Of a stretch of 64,000 nucleotides of DNA, positions 1 to 8,882 are shown piece by piece. A program made the position numbers and the translations under genes. Under the pieces are notes generated by a model, which saw nothing but the letters and a program-made list of their open reading frames with translations, made no database searches and was not told the DNA's origin. This stretch comes from Anaerobacillus alkaliphilus (lineage in GTDB: Bacteria > Bacillota > Bacilli > Bacillales > Anaerobacillaceae), in contig NZ_QOUX01000046.1 in NCBI RefSeq assembly GCF_004116265.1, positions 682,001 through 746,000 of the forward strand, read 5' to 3'. Positions within the stretch are counted from its first letter, which is position 1. Each line of letters begins with the position of its first letter.

Positions 1-496
1 CAAGGAAAAGTGGTTGACCGTATTCGACTAGTTGGCCATTTTCTACTAATACTTCTACTATTTCCCCACTTACTTCTGCTTCAAGCTCGTTCATTAGTTT
101 CATTGCTTCAACAATACAGACAACTGTGTCATTTTTTACTTGATCACCCTTTTTTACGTAAGGTGCTGCTTCAGGCGACGGTGCTGCATAAAATGTCCCT
201 ACCATTGGTGATGTGATTTTGTGAAGATTTTCTTCAATTGGTGCTGCTGAAGGAGCTGGAACAACTTCTTTTACCTCTTGTGTTGGTGCAACTGGAGTAG
301 CAGGGTTAGGCTGAGTATTTGACACTTCATATCTTTGTGGCAACGCTTCCATTTGTCCGGTTATTGTATGGGTAACCGCACTTTTTTTACGGATAACAAC
401 TTTTTCATTATTCTCGCCCTTTACGATTAACTCATCTATGTTAGAGCGGTCAACAGCACGGATCAATTCTCTTAAATCATTAATTTTATACATCAT
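1..496 (-). CDS. accB: Biotin carboxyl carrier protein of acyl-CoA carboxylase (3' end cut by window edge)
   Basis: Carries the biotin that is carboxylated by AccC and then transferred to an acyl-CoA. The visible 165 residues begin [10 protein letters not shown], pass through a Pro/Ala-rich linker (about residues 45-85) and reach the biotinyl domain with the motif EAMKLMNE, whose Lys is biotinylated. The reading frame is open at the window edge at YGQPLFL, so only a few residues are missing. Two adjacent ATGs (496 and 493) are possible. Its AGGAGG ribosome binding site lies inside the end of the upstream tetR gene, and the two genes overlap by 11 nt, so translation is probably coupled. The order accC-tetR-accB is not the usual accB-accC, which suggests a dedicated or second acyl-CoA carboxylase rather than the housekeeping copy. 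Family certain; substrate unknown. Confidence 0.92.
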   Translation of the reverse strand, partial: MMYKINDLRELIRAVDRSNIDELIVKGENNEKVVIRKKSAVTHTITGQMEALPQRYEVSNTQPNPATPVAPTQEVKEVVPAPSAAPIEENLHKITSPMVGTFYAAPSPEAAPYVKKGDQVKNDTVVCIVEAMKLMNELEAEVSGEIVEVLVENGQLVEYGQPLFL

Positions 497-1118
497 TTTT
501 TCCTCCTAAGGTTGTTAAACTTTCATATTTTTTTAATGCTTCGTTTGTTAAGATCGAATGAAGAACAAAATTTGCATAGATGTTAGCAATCTCTGAAATC
601 GAATTTTTCCCATCCTCTTTATACCATTTATACGTCCAATTGATCATTCCGAAAATTGCCATGGATGTTATAGGAACAGGTAGTTCGCGCCTGAATTCTC
701 CTATATCAATTCCTTCTTGAACAACTTTGAACATCATCTCTTTATACTGATCGCGTTTTTTCTTAATCTCATAAAAATACTCTGGTGCCAAGTATAGATT
801 CTCTTGATAAAACACCGTAACGTGCGGCCGATACATATCAAACATCATCACAAAAGATTTAATAATGGCGTTAAGCCTTTCAGTAGGAGTCTGCCATTTT
901 TCATATGCTTCGGTGGCTTTATCAAGAACATAAGTGATAAAATAATCGTGCACGCTATAAAGAAGTTCATCTTTTGATTTAAAGTAATGATAGAAAGTCC
1001 CTTTACTCGTTCCACTTAATGTAACAATTTTATCTACAGTAACTGCATGATAACCATTCTGCTCAAAAAGTTGGAGTGCTACTTCTGTTATTTTCTCCTT
1101 TGTAGGTTTATCCTTCAC
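486..1118 (-). CDS. TetR-family transcriptional regulator inside the carboxylase operon
   Basis: A 210-residue TetR-type repressor. The N-terminal helix-turn-helix covers about residues 8-52 and includes [18 protein letters not shown], the TetR signature. The C-terminal part is a helical ligand/dimer domain with no recognised ligand. The start is a GTG at 1118, nine bases after GGAGG. The gene lies 32 bp downstream of accC and overlaps the start of accB. TetR regulators tied to acyl-CoA metabolism (FadR-like) often respond to acyl-CoA esters, so autorepression through the palindrome at 2560-2583 is a reasonable inference. The ligand and the operator have not been shown. Confidence 0.88.
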   Translation of the reverse strand: MKDKPTKEKITEVALQLFEQNGYHAVTVDKIVTLSGTSKGTFYHYFKSKDELLYSVHDYFITYVLDKATEAYEKWQTPTERLNAIIKSFVMMFDMYRPHVTVFYQENLYLAPEYFYEIKKKRDQYKEMMFKVVQEGIDIGEFRRELPVPITSMAIFGMINWTYKWYKEDGKNSISEIANIYANFVLHSILTNEALKKYESLTTLGGKNDV

Positions 1119-1150
1119 AAAACATCGCCTCCATCCTTTGGGCCTATCTC

Positions 1151-2494
1151 TTACATAATTTTGTTAAGTTCTAGAAATTTCGTATTAAAGTTCCCGTTGA
1201 TAAAGTCTTCATGTTCAAGAAGAGCAATATGAAACGGTATTGTCGTATCTACACCAGCAATAACAAACTCATTTAAAGCCCGCTTCATTCTTGCAATAGC
1301 TTCTTCCCTAGTTTTTCCGTGAACAATTAGTTTCGCAACCATTGAGTCATAATATGGTGGAATACTATACCCCTGGTACACCGCACTATCAACTCGAACA
1401 CCAAACCCGCCTGGTGGTAGATACGTTTCAATTTTTCCTGGAGATGGCATAAAATTTTTCGCAGGATTTTCAGCGTTAATTCGGCATTCAATTGACCAAC
1501 CATTAATAACGATATCCTCCTGTGAGATTGATAGAGGATAACCTGCTGCAACCAAAAGTTGCTCTTTTATCAAATCAACACCTGTGACCATTTCTGTTAC
1601 TGGATGCTCTACTTGAATTCTAGTATTCATTTCCATAAAATAAAAATTTCTATGTTTATCTAATAAAAATTCGACTGTGCCAGCACCTGTGTATTGAACA
1701 GCATTTGCTGCCTTTAAAGCTGCTTCACCCATTTTTGAACGTAATTCTTCATCTAAAGCTGGCGAAGGAGCTTCTTCAATTAATTTTTGATGTCTTCTTT
1801 GGATCGAACAATCACGCTCACCTAGGTGAATGACGTTGCCGTATGTGTCTCCTAACACTTGTATCTCTATGTGTCTAGGTTCTTCAATATATTTCTCTAA
1901 GTACACGCCTGCGTTTCCAAAAGCCGTTTCTGCTTCTTGTTGGGCCATTGTCACTGCTTTTTGAAGTTCGGCTTCAGTTTGCGCAACACGCATCCCCTTA
2001 CCGCCGCCCCCTGCTGTAGCTTTAATGATCACTGGAAACCCAATTTCACGCGCAGTAATAAGTGCTTGTTCTACATCGTTAATGATCCCGTCAGTACCTG
2101 GAACAATCGGTACTCCTGCTGCTTTCATCGTGTCTCTAGCAACTGCCTTAGCACCCATTTTCTGAATGGCCATTGGCGAAGGACCAATAAACGTAATATT
2201 TGATTCTCCACATAGCTCTGCAAATTCAGCGTTCTCAGCTAAAAAACCATAGCCAGGATGGATCGCATCAACGCCAGTAATTGTTGCTACACTCAACAGA
2301 TTTACTTGCTTTAAATAACTTTCTTTCGATAGGTAAGGTCCGATACAATAAGCTTCATCAGCTAATTGAACATGGAGCGCCTCTTTGTCTGCTTGAGAAT
2401 AAACAGCTACTGTTGAAATTCCAAGTTCCTGACATGCTCGAATAATCCTTACTGCGATTTCACCACGATTAGCAATTAATACTTTTTTAAACAT
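1151..2494 (-). CDS. accC: Biotin carboxylase subunit of acyl-CoA carboxylase
   Basis: ATP-dependent carboxylation of biotin on the carrier protein using bicarbonate. The 447-residue length matches AccC. The N-terminal biotin carboxylase domain starts with [10 protein letters not shown]. The ATP-grasp domain has the glycine-rich loop GGGGKGM at residues 162-168 and the catalytic stretch [10 protein letters not shown] near residue 290. A C-terminal biotin carboxylase domain follows. It is the first gene of an operon with tetR and accB. A sigma-A-type promoter and a palindrome lie just upstream. The gene could serve acetyl-, propionyl- or methylcrotonyl-CoA carboxylase; the carboxyltransferase genes that would decide this lie outside the window. 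Confidence 0.95.
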   Translation of the reverse strand: MFKKVLIANRGEIAVRIIRACQELGISTVAVYSQADKEALHVQLADEAYCIGPYLSKESYLKQVNLLSVATITGVDAIHPGYGFLAENAEFAELCGESNITFIGPSPMAIQKMGAKAVARDTMKAAGVPIVPGTDGIINDVEQALITAREIGFPVIIKATAGGGGKGMRVAQTEAELQKAVTMAQQEAETAFGNAGVYLEKYIEEPRHIEIQVLGDTYGNVIHLGERDCSIQRRHQKLIEEAPSPALDEELRSKMGEAALKAANAVQYTGAGTVEFLLDKHRNFYFMEMNTRIQVEHPVTEMVTGVDLIKEQLLVAAGYPLSISQEDIVINGWSIECRINAENPAKNFMPSPGKIETYLPPGGFGVRVDSAVYQGYSIPPYYDSMVAKLIVHGKTREEAIARMKRALNEFVIAGVDTTIPFHIALLEHEDFINGNFNTKFLELNKIM

Positions 2495-2559
2495 TCATTT
2501 CACCTCATCTTACCAAATTGGTATAACGGAAAAGTGACTCACAAATTTTATGTACTACA

Positions 2560-2583
2560 AGTAGACCGACTAGTCAGTCTACT
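2560..2583. promoter_or_regulatory. 24-bp palindrome, probable TetR-family operator
   Basis: The bases AGTAGACCGACTAGTCAGTC and the following TACT form an inverted repeat with a CTAG centre and one symmetric mismatch. It lies 10 bases after the -10 box of the accC promoter, at the expected transcription start, a typical place for a repressor. The TetR gene in the same operon is the obvious candidate. A second, shorter palindrome, TACCAAATTGGTA (2511-2523), lies nearer the start codon. Confidence 0.6.
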
Positions 2584-2593
2584 GTCTATCTGA

Positions 2594-2622
2594 ATTTTAC
2601 GAAAATAGCAGTGATTTGTCAA
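2594..2622 (-). promoter_or_regulatory. SigA-type promoter of accC-tetR-accB
   Basis: On the minus strand TTGACA (2617-2622) is followed after exactly 17 bases by TAAAAT (2594-2599). This is a near-consensus vegetative promoter about 100 bases before the accC start codon. Confidence 0.75.
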
Positions 2623-2700
2623 TAGTTTCCTATTTGATCGCACTTTCACAAGTGACAGGATGTTTTTATACGGATATACAAAGTAAGCAAGAATGTATGC

Positions 2701-3170
2701 TCTTAGTGCGTCTGTTTTCCAGTTTGTAGGAGAATTTGGTAAACGAGAACGTTCTTAATGCGCCTGTTTTCCAGTTTGTAGGAGAATTTGGTAACCAAGA
2801 ACGTTCTTAATGCGCCTGTTTTCCAGTTTGTAGGAGAATTTACTAACCAAAAACGTTCTTAATGCGCCTATTTTCCAATTTATGGGAGAATTCGGTAACC
2901 AAAAACGTTCTTAATGCGCCTGTTTTCCAGTTTATAGGATAATTCGGTAAGCAAGAACGTTCTTAATGCGCCTGTTTTCCAGTTTATAGGATAATTTGGT
3001 ATGCAAGAACGTTCTTAATGCGCCTATTTTCCAGTTTGTAGGAGAATTCGGTAAGCAAGAACTTTCTTAATGCGCCTATTTTCCAGTTTGTAGGAGAATG
3101 CGGTAACCGAGAAGGAAGTAAATGCGTACACTTTCTATATTTTAGAAGGATTAGTTATCAGGGATGTTCC
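2701..3170. repeat. Tandem array of eight 52-bp units plus a decayed ninth
   Basis: Eight consecutive units of exactly 52 bp begin at 2701, 2753, 2805, 2857, 2909, 2961, 3013 and 3065. They differ at only a few positions each. A ninth copy after 3117 is strongly diverged. Most units meet at the perfect palindrome AAGAACGTTCTT. The period is not a multiple of three, so the array does not encode a repeated peptide. There are no variable spacers, so it is not a CRISPR array. It occupies most of the 800-bp gap between the arsC end and the accC start. Function unknown. Confidence 0.9.
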
Positions 3171-3256
3171 TAATGCATTTATTAAGATCAGGAGGATACA
3201 ACGATCAAAATATTAAGTCTCACTTGTCAGCTAAATTATCTTACCCACGAAATAAA

Positions 3257-3280
3257 AGGTGCCTAATTAACTTAGCACCT
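3257..3280 (-). terminator. Terminator of the arsR-acr3-arsC operon
   Basis: Read on the minus strand, AGGTGC and GCACCT form a hairpin followed by TTTTATTT, a few bases after the arsC stop codon. Confidence 0.75.
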
Positions 3281-3293
3281 CTTTTCCAACATC

Positions 3294-3713
3294 TTATTTT
3301 CCAGTTTCCTTAAATGTTTTAATACGATCACCGATTTCGCCACGGACTCGTTGGAAGAATGCCCATTTTTCTTCATCTGTCCCTTCAGCTTTTGCTGGGT
3401 CATCAAAGCCCCAATGAACGCGCTCTTTATTTTTAGGCGTTGCCGGACAAACATCATTGGCATGCCCACAAAGCGTTACAACAAGATCAGCTTTAGCTAA
3501 TATTTCTGGGTCGATCGTATCCGATGTTTGGTTAGTAATATCGATATCAATTTCTTTCATTGCTTTTACCGCGTTAGGATTTACACCGTGAGCTTCAATT
3601 CCAGCTGAATAGACTTCCCATTCATCACCTAAATAATGATGACCAAACCCTTCGGCCATTTGACTACGGCAAGAGTTGCCAGTACATAAAAAATAAATAA
3701 CTTTCTTAGACAT
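3294..3713 (-). CDS. arsC: Arsenate reductase, thioredoxin-coupled
   Basis: Reduces arsenate to arsenite, which Acr3 then exports. The protein has 139 residues and the low-molecular-weight tyrosine-phosphatase fold. The anion-binding loop CTGNSCRSQ holds Cys10 and Cys15, and Cys82 and Cys89 lie in LCGHANDVC. This Cys10/Cys82/Cys89 set is the redox relay of the Staphylococcus/Bacillus ArsC class, recycled by thioredoxin. The start has AAAGGAG at good spacing. It is the last gene of arsR-acr3-arsC and is followed by a terminator. Assignment is very secure. Confidence 0.96.
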   Translation of the reverse strand: MSKKVIYFLCTGNSCRSQMAEGFGHHYLGDEWEVYSAGIEAHGVNPNAVKAMKEIDIDITNQTSDTIDPEILAKADLVVTLCGHANDVCPATPKNKERVHWGFDDPAKAEGTDEEKWAFFQRVRGEIGDRIKTFKETGK

Positions 3714-3752
3714 TATAATTCTCCTTTAAGGTTTTTATATCAATAACGACTA

Positions 3753-4820
3753 TTATTTGGCTACTTTTGGTTCTGGAAACCAATGTCGTGTATTGTTTGC
3801 AATCTTTACTAAATAAAGCATTAATGGCACTTCTACTAATACACCCACAACAGTTACTAATGTTGCACCTGAGTTTAAACCAAACAATGCAATTGAAACA
3901 GCAACAGCTAGTTCAAAGAAATTACTCGTTCCAATCATCGCTGCAGGTGCAGCAACATTATGTTGAAGTCTCCATCTCCTTGCCCAGAAATAGGCGATTA
4001 CAAAGATTAGAAATGTTTGTATGATTAATGGGATTGCAATTAGTCCTATATGAAACGGGTTACTTAAGATCACATCCCCTTGGAAAGAGAAGATAATAAT
4101 TAAGGTTAGAAGTAATCCAACCATCGTAAATTTACCAGCGCGCTTTAAATATACTTGTTCGAACCATTCTTTACCTTTATTTTTAATTAAGACAACTCTT
4201 GATAAATATCCTGCAACAAGTGGAATAACAATAAATAACACCACAGACAAAATCACTGTTTCATAAGGGACAATGACATTATTTATTCGAAGCAAAAACA
4301 TAACGATCGGTCCATAGGCAAAGATTAAAATTAAATCATTTACAGAGACTTGGATAAGAGTATAGCTTGCATCTCCTCTTGTTAAGTAGCTCCAAACGAA
4401 TACCATAGCCGTACATGGTGCTGCTCCTAGTAGTACCGCACCTGCAATATATTCAGTCGCTAAATCACCTGAAATAAATGGTGAAAATATGACTTTAAAA
4501 AATATCCAAGACAAGAAAAACATCGTAAACGGTTTAATTAACCAGTTCACAACAAGTGTAATAACTAATCCCTTTGGCTTTTTTCCAGCATTGACGATAC
4601 TAGTAAAATCAATTTGTGCCATCATTGGATAAATCATTAACCAGATCAAGATAGCAACTGGTATCGATACTTGTGCATATTCAAATTTTGCTAACGTTTC
4701 TGGTACTGCTGGTAACCATTGCCCTATCGCAAGACCCATTATGATACAAATAGCTACCCAAACAGTTAAGTAGCGTTCAAAAAAGCCTATTCCCTTTTTC
4801 TCTTTAGCTTCACTACTCAT
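3753..4820 (-). CDS. acr3: Arsenite efflux permease, ACR3 family
   Basis: Exports arsenite across the membrane. About 355 residues with ten hydrophobic segments, the usual Acr3 size. The conserved segment GAAPCTAMVFVWS contains the cysteine essential in characterised Acr3 proteins. A GTG at 4832 would lie only two bases after the GGAG, so the ATG at 4820 (MSSEAKEK) is preferred, although its spacing is slightly long. It is co-transcribed between arsR and arsC. It may also be energised or fed by ArsA and ArsD encoded on the other strand. Family certain. Confidence 0.94.
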   Translation of the reverse strand: MSSEAKEKKGIGFFERYLTVWVAICIIMGLAIGQWLPAVPETLAKFEYAQVSIPVAILIWLMIYPMMAQIDFTSIVNAGKKPKGLVITLVVNWLIKPFTMFFLSWIFFKVIFSPFISGDLATEYIAGAVLLGAAPCTAMVFVWSYLTRGDASYTLIQVSVNDLILIFAYGPIVMFLLRINNVIVPYETVILSVVLFIVIPLVAGYLSRVVLIKNKGKEWFEQVYLKRAGKFTMVGLLLTLIIIFSFQGDVILSNPFHIGLIAIPLIIQTFLIFVIAYFWARRWRLQHNVAAPAAMIGTSNFFELAVAVSIALFGLNSGATLVTVVGVLVEVPLMLYLVKIANNTRHWFPEPKVAK

Positions 4821-4841
4821 TTTCTTTCTCACTCTCCTTTG

Positions 4842-5180
4842 TTAATCACAGCTAATCTTTTTACCCAGTTTTTCTAATTGAATAATCTTTTCTTCTTGCG
4901 CAGGTAAATGTTCGGTTATTGATAGGATTGTTTCATAGAATTCAGAGTTTTTGTTTAACGAATAAAAAATCCACTGTCCTTTTCTGGTTTCTGTTATTAA
5001 ATTTGCATCTTTTAGTTTGCGGACATGTTGACTAATGGAAGGCTGACTCATATCAAACAGTTCAACAAACTCACATACACAACAATCACTTTCTTTTAAT
5101 AGTAAGATAATTGTTAACCTAGTTTTATCTCCCAAAAGCTTAAGAACTATGGCCATTTTATCTATCTGGATCTTTTCCAT
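4842..5180 (-). CDS. arsR: ArsR/SmtB-family arsenic repressor
   Basis: A winged-helix repressor that leaves DNA when arsenite binds. With the ATG at 5180 (MEKIQIDK) it has 112 residues. The arsenite-binding cysteines are C33, C34 and C36 in ESDCCVCEF, placed in the DNA-recognition region. The recognition helix is MSQPSISQHVRKL. A longer frame reaches 5207, but that start would fall against the -10 box of the promoter, and only the 5180 start has a GGGGAG at proper distance. First gene of the operon arsR-acr3-arsC, divergent from arsD-arsA, so it probably controls both directions. Confidence 0.93.
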   Translation of the reverse strand: MEKIQIDKMAIVLKLLGDKTRLTIILLLKESDCCVCEFVELFDMSQPSISQHVRKLKDANLITETRKGQWIFYSLNKNSEFYETILSITEHLPAQEEKIIQLEKLGKKISCD

Positions 5181-5207
5181 TATTTCTCCCCTTTCACTCT
5201 CACTCAT

Positions 5208-5235
5208 ATTATATAATTATATACTTATATGTCAA
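5208..5235 (-). promoter_or_regulatory. arsR operon promoter in an AT-rich divergent control region
   Basis: On the minus strand TTGACA (5230-5235) and TATAAT (5208-5213) are separated by 16 bases. The spacer is almost pure A/T with imperfect dyad symmetry, as in ArsR operators. The intergenic region to arsD is short, so one ArsR site could govern both transcripts. Confidence 0.65.
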
Positions 5236-5314
5236 TGTAGATTATGTTACACTAATGTAAAGCATAAATGTTTTTGAGGTAATACTAGACGAAAGATCAT
5301 TAGGAGGAACTGAT

Positions 5315-5677
5315 ATGACGAAAAAAATTGAAATTTTTGATCCAGCCCTTTGTTGCCCGACAGGAGTATGTGGTCCTGAAGTGGATCCTGAGTTAACAAG
5401 AATAGCTAGAGATGTTGCAACACTTCAAAATAAAGGCTATGACGTAATTAGACATAATTTAGCTCAAAATGCGGAGCCATATGTATTAAACAGTGAAATC
5501 GGTCTTTTAATGGAAGCTGAAGGCGTTGATGCACTACCTGCAACAGTCGTTGATGGGAAGATTAAAAAAACTCATAACTACCCAACAAAAACGGAATTAG
5601 CTTCTTGGTTAAATATCGAAGTTAGTGAATTAGAAGTAAAAGCACCAAAGTTAACATTAGATTTTAAAACGAATTAA
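5315..5677 (+). CDS. arsD: Arsenite metallochaperone ArsD
   Basis: Hands arsenite to the ArsA ATPase and acts as a weak repressor in characterised systems. It has 120 residues with a thioredoxin-like fold. The essential cysteines C13, C14 and C19 are present in DPALCCPTGVCGP. The C-terminal vicinal cysteine pairs of E. coli ArsD are absent, as in many ArsD proteins, and are not needed for chaperone activity. The RBS AGGAGG precedes the ATG. It is the first gene of arsD-arsA, divergent from arsR. Confidence 0.95.
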   Translation: MTKKIEIFDPALCCPTGVCGPEVDPELTRIARDVATLQNKGYDVIRHNLAQNAEPYVLNSEIGLLMEAEGVDALPATVVDGKIKKTHNYPTKTELASWLNIEVSELEVKAPKLTLDFKTN

Positions 5678-5762
5678 GAATGCTATCAGATGTAAAATGT
5701 GGCAATGATATCTCTACATTTTACATCTCATCTCTCACACCAAAGAAAGGATATGGTACATA

Positions 5763-7529
5763 ATGGAACTATTTCACCCAAATAAACTTCCGACAACAAG
5801 ACATATTTTCTTTACCGGGAAGGGTGGCGTCGGAAAAACTTCAACAGCATGCGCTACAGCACTAGCTTTAGCCAAAGCTGGAAGTCGAGTCCTAATTGTA
5901 AGCACAGACCCTGCTTCCAACCTTGAAGACGTTTTTGGACAGGCATTATCGAACTTACCGACAGCGATTAAGGACGTACCAAACTTATTTGCGTCTAATC
6001 TGGATCCTGAGGAAGCAGCTAGAAATTACCGCGAGAGTTTAATAGGGCCATATCGAGGTAAACTTCCTAAGGCAGCTATAGACAATATGGAAGAACAATT
6101 ATCTGGTGCTTGTACAGTTGAAATTGCAGCCTTTGATGAATTTACAAACTTACTTGCGAACCAAGAGGTAACGAAGCAATTTGATCAGATTATTTTTGAC
6201 ACTGCTCCTACTGGTCATACTCTGCGATTGTTACAACTACCTACAGCCTGGTCTTCATTTTTAGAAGATAATACGACTGGTGCTTCCTGCTTAGGACCTT
6301 TATCAGGACTAGCGGCAAAGAAAGAATTGTATGCTACTACTGTCCATGCACTTTCTGACAGTGAAGAAACGACATTAGTTCTCGTTTCTAGGCCAGAGCC
6401 TTCTTCACTACGTGAAGCAAACCGGGCTTCAATGGAACTTAGTGATATTGGTATAACAAATCAAGTACTAATCTTGAATGGTCTCTTCAAAGCAACTAAG
6501 ACAGATGATACGATTGCCAAGGAATTAGAGAAACGACAACAGCATGCACTAGAACAGCAACCAGATTTTCTATCTAAGTTACAAAGCTATTATCTACCAC
6601 TTGTACCTTATAATTTAACTGGATTAAAGGCCTTAAAAAGCTTTTTTGAACCGATAGAACTAGCCTCAGTTCCTTTGAATAGTTCTCATACAGCAAAGGA
6701 GATTGCCTCTTTAAATACGTTGGTTAGTTCCATTTCTCAAAAAAATAATGGAGTCATTATGACAATGGGGAAAGGGGGGGTTGGAAAAACAACGATGGCA
6801 GTGGCAGTAGCTATTGGATTAGTTCAAGAAGGTCATAAAGTTCATTTGACTACTACTGATCCTGCAGCACATTTATCAAATATTATTCACGATGAAAGAT
6901 TGCTTGAAAATCTTTCTGTAAGTAGGATAGATCCAAAAGTTGAAGTTGAATTATATCGAGATGAGGTCTTAAGTAAGGTGGCAGCTACCCTAGATGAAGA
7001 TAGTCTAGAGTATATTAAAGAAGATTTACGTTCACCGTGTACAGAGGAAATTGCAGTTTTTCGCGCTTTCGCCAAAATTGTTGATAAATCCAAAGACACA
7101 TTTGTTGTTATTGATACTGCCCCTACTGGACACACACTCCTTTTATTAGATGCAGCTGAGTCCTACCATAAAGAAGTTTCACGTTCTAACGGAGATATGC
7201 CTGAAAATATTAAGAAGCTCTTACCAAGGTTACGTGATCCTGAGGTAACTGACGTAATCATTGTAACACTCCCTGAAGCAACTCCAGTCTTTGAAGCAAG
7301 TAGGCTTCAAGATGACCTTAGGAGAGCAGATATTCACCCGAAATGGTGGATCATTAACCAAAGCTTTCAAGCTGCAAATTCAGAGGATCCTATTCTTCAA
7401 GGGAGAGCTAATTCTGAAGAAGAGTGGATTAATAAAGTAAGAAGCAATCTAGCTAGTAAATGCGTGATCGTACCTTGGCAAATTGATGAACTAGATAATG
7501 TAGAAAAAGTTAAGATATTGCTTCAGTAG
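5763..7529 (+). CDS. arsA: Arsenite-stimulated ATPase ArsA
   Basis: Energises arsenite efflux. The 588 residues form two homologous halves. Each has a P-loop (TGKGGVGKTS at 18-27 and MGKGGVGKTT near 335-345) and a signal-transduction motif DTAPTGHT (about 146-153 and again near 450). The arsenite-binding cysteines are present: C117 in SGACTVE, C176 in GASCLG, and one in RSPCTEE in the second half. It follows arsD by 85 bp. Combination with an Acr3 permease rather than ArsB is common in Firmicutes. Assignment secure. Confidence 0.96.
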   Translation: MELFHPNKLPTTRHIFFTGKGGVGKTSTACATALALAKAGSRVLIVSTDPASNLEDVFGQALSNLPTAIKDVPNLFASNLDPEEAARNYRESLIGPYRGKLPKAAIDNMEEQLSGACTVEIAAFDEFTNLLANQEVTKQFDQIIFDTAPTGHTLRLLQLPTAWSSFLEDNTTGASCLGPLSGLAAKKELYATTVHALSDSEETTLVLVSRPEPSSLREANRASMELSDIGITNQVLILNGLFKATKTDDTIAKELEKRQQHALEQQPDFLSKLQSYYLPLVPYNLTGLKALKSFFEPIELASVPLNSSHTAKEIASLNTLVSSISQKNNGVIMTMGKGGVGKTTMAVAVAIGLVQEGHKVHLTTTDPAAHLSNIIHDERLLENLSVSRIDPKVEVELYRDEVLSKVAATLDEDSLEYIKEDLRSPCTEEIAVFRAFAKIVDKSKDTFVVIDTAPTGHTLLLLDAAESYHKEVSRSNGDMPENIKKLLPRLRDPEVTDVIIVTLPEATPVFEASRLQDDLRRADIHPKWWIINQSFQAANSEDPILQGRANSEEEWINKVRSNLASKCVIVPWQIDELDNVEKVKILLQ

Positions 7530-7543
7530 GTATACAAAAATAT

Positions 7544-7592
7544 AAGAGGCTCCTTTAAGTGTTAGTATTTACACTCTTAAAGTTTGCCTCTT
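7544..7592 (+). terminator. Terminator after arsA
   Basis: AAGAGGC and GCCTCTT form the base of a long hairpin, followed by a T-rich stretch. The arrangement may also serve the convergent gene at 7612. Confidence 0.65.
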
Positions 7593-7611
7593 TATAATTC
7601 TTCTTTTTTTA

Positions 7612-7908
7612 TTATTCATCAAATTTTAATGTGTATTTAAAGCCTTGTTCTGTTAAATGAATTCCTTTTTGGTACTTTTTTACGAGTTCATTATATTTTG
7701 CTACAAGGGTTGCAAAATGCTCCTTATTTCCTTCTATAAGAGCAGCATCAATTTCTAATTGTACTGTAGACTTTTGAAATTGATAAATAGCTACTTCTAA
7801 GACCATTTGGGCATACAAGGAGTCAAGTACTTGTTGTGAAGGCTCTCTATGGTTATTCATTACCGTAAGTTGTCTCAGCATTTTTTTGTTAATTACGTAC
7901 TTTTCCAT
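7612..7908 (-). CDS. IDEAL-domain small protein
   Basis: A 98-residue soluble protein. The segment LEIDAALIEGNKEHFATL (about residues 51-68) matches the IDEAL motif, a short helical module named for its consensus and found in several Bacillus proteins such as YpiB. The role of the motif is poorly known. A strong GGGGG ribosome binding site precedes the ATG. The gene stands alone between convergent arsA and pcp. No catalytic residues can be recognised, and I infer no function beyond the domain. Confidence 0.75.
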   Translation of the reverse strand: MEKYVINKKMLRQLTVMNNHREPSQQVLDSLYAQMVLEVAIYQFQKSTVQLEIDAALIEGNKEHFATLVAKYNELVKKYQKGIHLTEQGFKYTLKFDE

Positions 7909-7998
7909 ATTAAAACCCCCTTTTTATTTATTATAAACATTTATCTAATTATTTTCAACTTTCAAATTTTTTAGATAATTAATTCAGTTTAAAAAAAT

Positions 7999-8022
7999 TC
8001 CTCTACTGCTACCAATAGAGGA
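7999..8022 (-). terminator. Terminator after pcp
   Basis: TCCTCTA and TAGAGGA form a hairpin followed on the minus strand by a run of seven T, just past the pcp stop codon. Confidence 0.75.
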
Positions 8023-8038
8023 TCTATGTTCAAAGTAT

Positions 8039-8662
8039 TTATACAGCTAGCGATTTTACAATAGTCCTTAACGCATTAAGCTGCGTTTCAAAAGCCATGC
8101 TTGCTACATTCGGTTTATCTACAGTCATCTCTGGGGTAGCTGGAAAATGAATAAAACCAGCTCGAATTGCCAAATTTTTCTCAATAATATAATGTAGCAT
8201 ACCATATAGCGTATTATTACAAATATAAGTCCCCGCTGAATTTGATATTTGTGCTGGAATTCCGGCCTGTTTCAATTGAGTTGTTATTGTTCGAATTGGC
8301 AATGTTGAGAAAAGTCCGTCTGGTCCATCAGGTATAATTCTCTCATCAATTGGCTTATCTCCTTGATTATCTCCTTTTTGACCTTCTCCAGCTGTATCTT
8401 TAATATTAATCCCAATTCTTTCGATAGTGACACTCGCTCTCCCAAATGCTAAGCCACAACTAATTACTACATCAGGTGAAATTTCTTCTATTTTTAAAAG
8501 TAACTGTTGTACACATAAGTCATAGACAACTGGTAAGGTTGCAGAGTATATTTCAATACCATTTATTTCATCTTCAGATATAGCCTGTGAAAGCTGCGCA
8601 GTTGGATTTACTTCCATTCCACCAAATGGTTCAAAACCTGTTACTAAAACTTTCAAAATCAT
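8039..8662 (-). CDS. pcp: Pyroglutamyl-peptidase I
   Basis: Removes N-terminal pyroglutamate from peptides in the cytoplasm. It has 207 residues, as usual for the C15 cysteine peptidase family. The N-terminus VLVTGFEPFGG is the family signature. The catalytic triad can be placed: Glu81 in VTIERIG, Cys148 in NSAGTYICN and His172 in GFIHFPATPE, with the usual 24-residue Cys-His distance. It is a single gene with its own terminator, divergent from fnr. Assignment secure. Confidence 0.95.
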   Translation of the reverse strand: MILKVLVTGFEPFGGMEVNPTAQLSQAISEDEINGIEIYSATLPVVYDLCVQQLLLKIEEISPDVVISCGLAFGRASVTIERIGINIKDTAGEGQKGDNQGDKPIDERIIPDGPDGLFSTLPIRTITTQLKQAGIPAQISNSAGTYICNNTLYGMLHYIIEKNLAIRAGFIHFPATPEMTVDKPNVASMAFETQLNALRTIVKSLAV

Positions 8663-8882
8663 ATCCCCTTTTTCTATGGATTTAATTTAACACGTCAATT
8701 TATTATAAATGAGAGTCTGATAAAATGAAAATTCTCAAATTATTCACAGTGTTTTCGATCTCATTATGCTATTTTAAAGATACATATATTGCCCATTAGA
8801 ACACATAAATTTGATTTGGAGAACTGTATTCCCTAGAAAAATAAAATGAACAGTTTTCCACTTTCTTTTTGGGGGGATCTGA

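Noticed and set aside
2740-3066. LexA (SOS) boxes in AAGAACGTTCTT
   Set aside because: The Bacillus LexA site needs GAAC-N4-GTTC; here the half-sites touch without the four-base spacer.
2701-3170. CRISPR array
   Set aside because: The whole 52-bp unit is repeated; there are no unique spacers, and no cas genes are in the window.
5181-5207. Longer ArsR start at 5207
   Set aside because: It abuts the -10 box of the promoter, so the message would begin after it; the ATG at 5180 has a good ribosome binding site.
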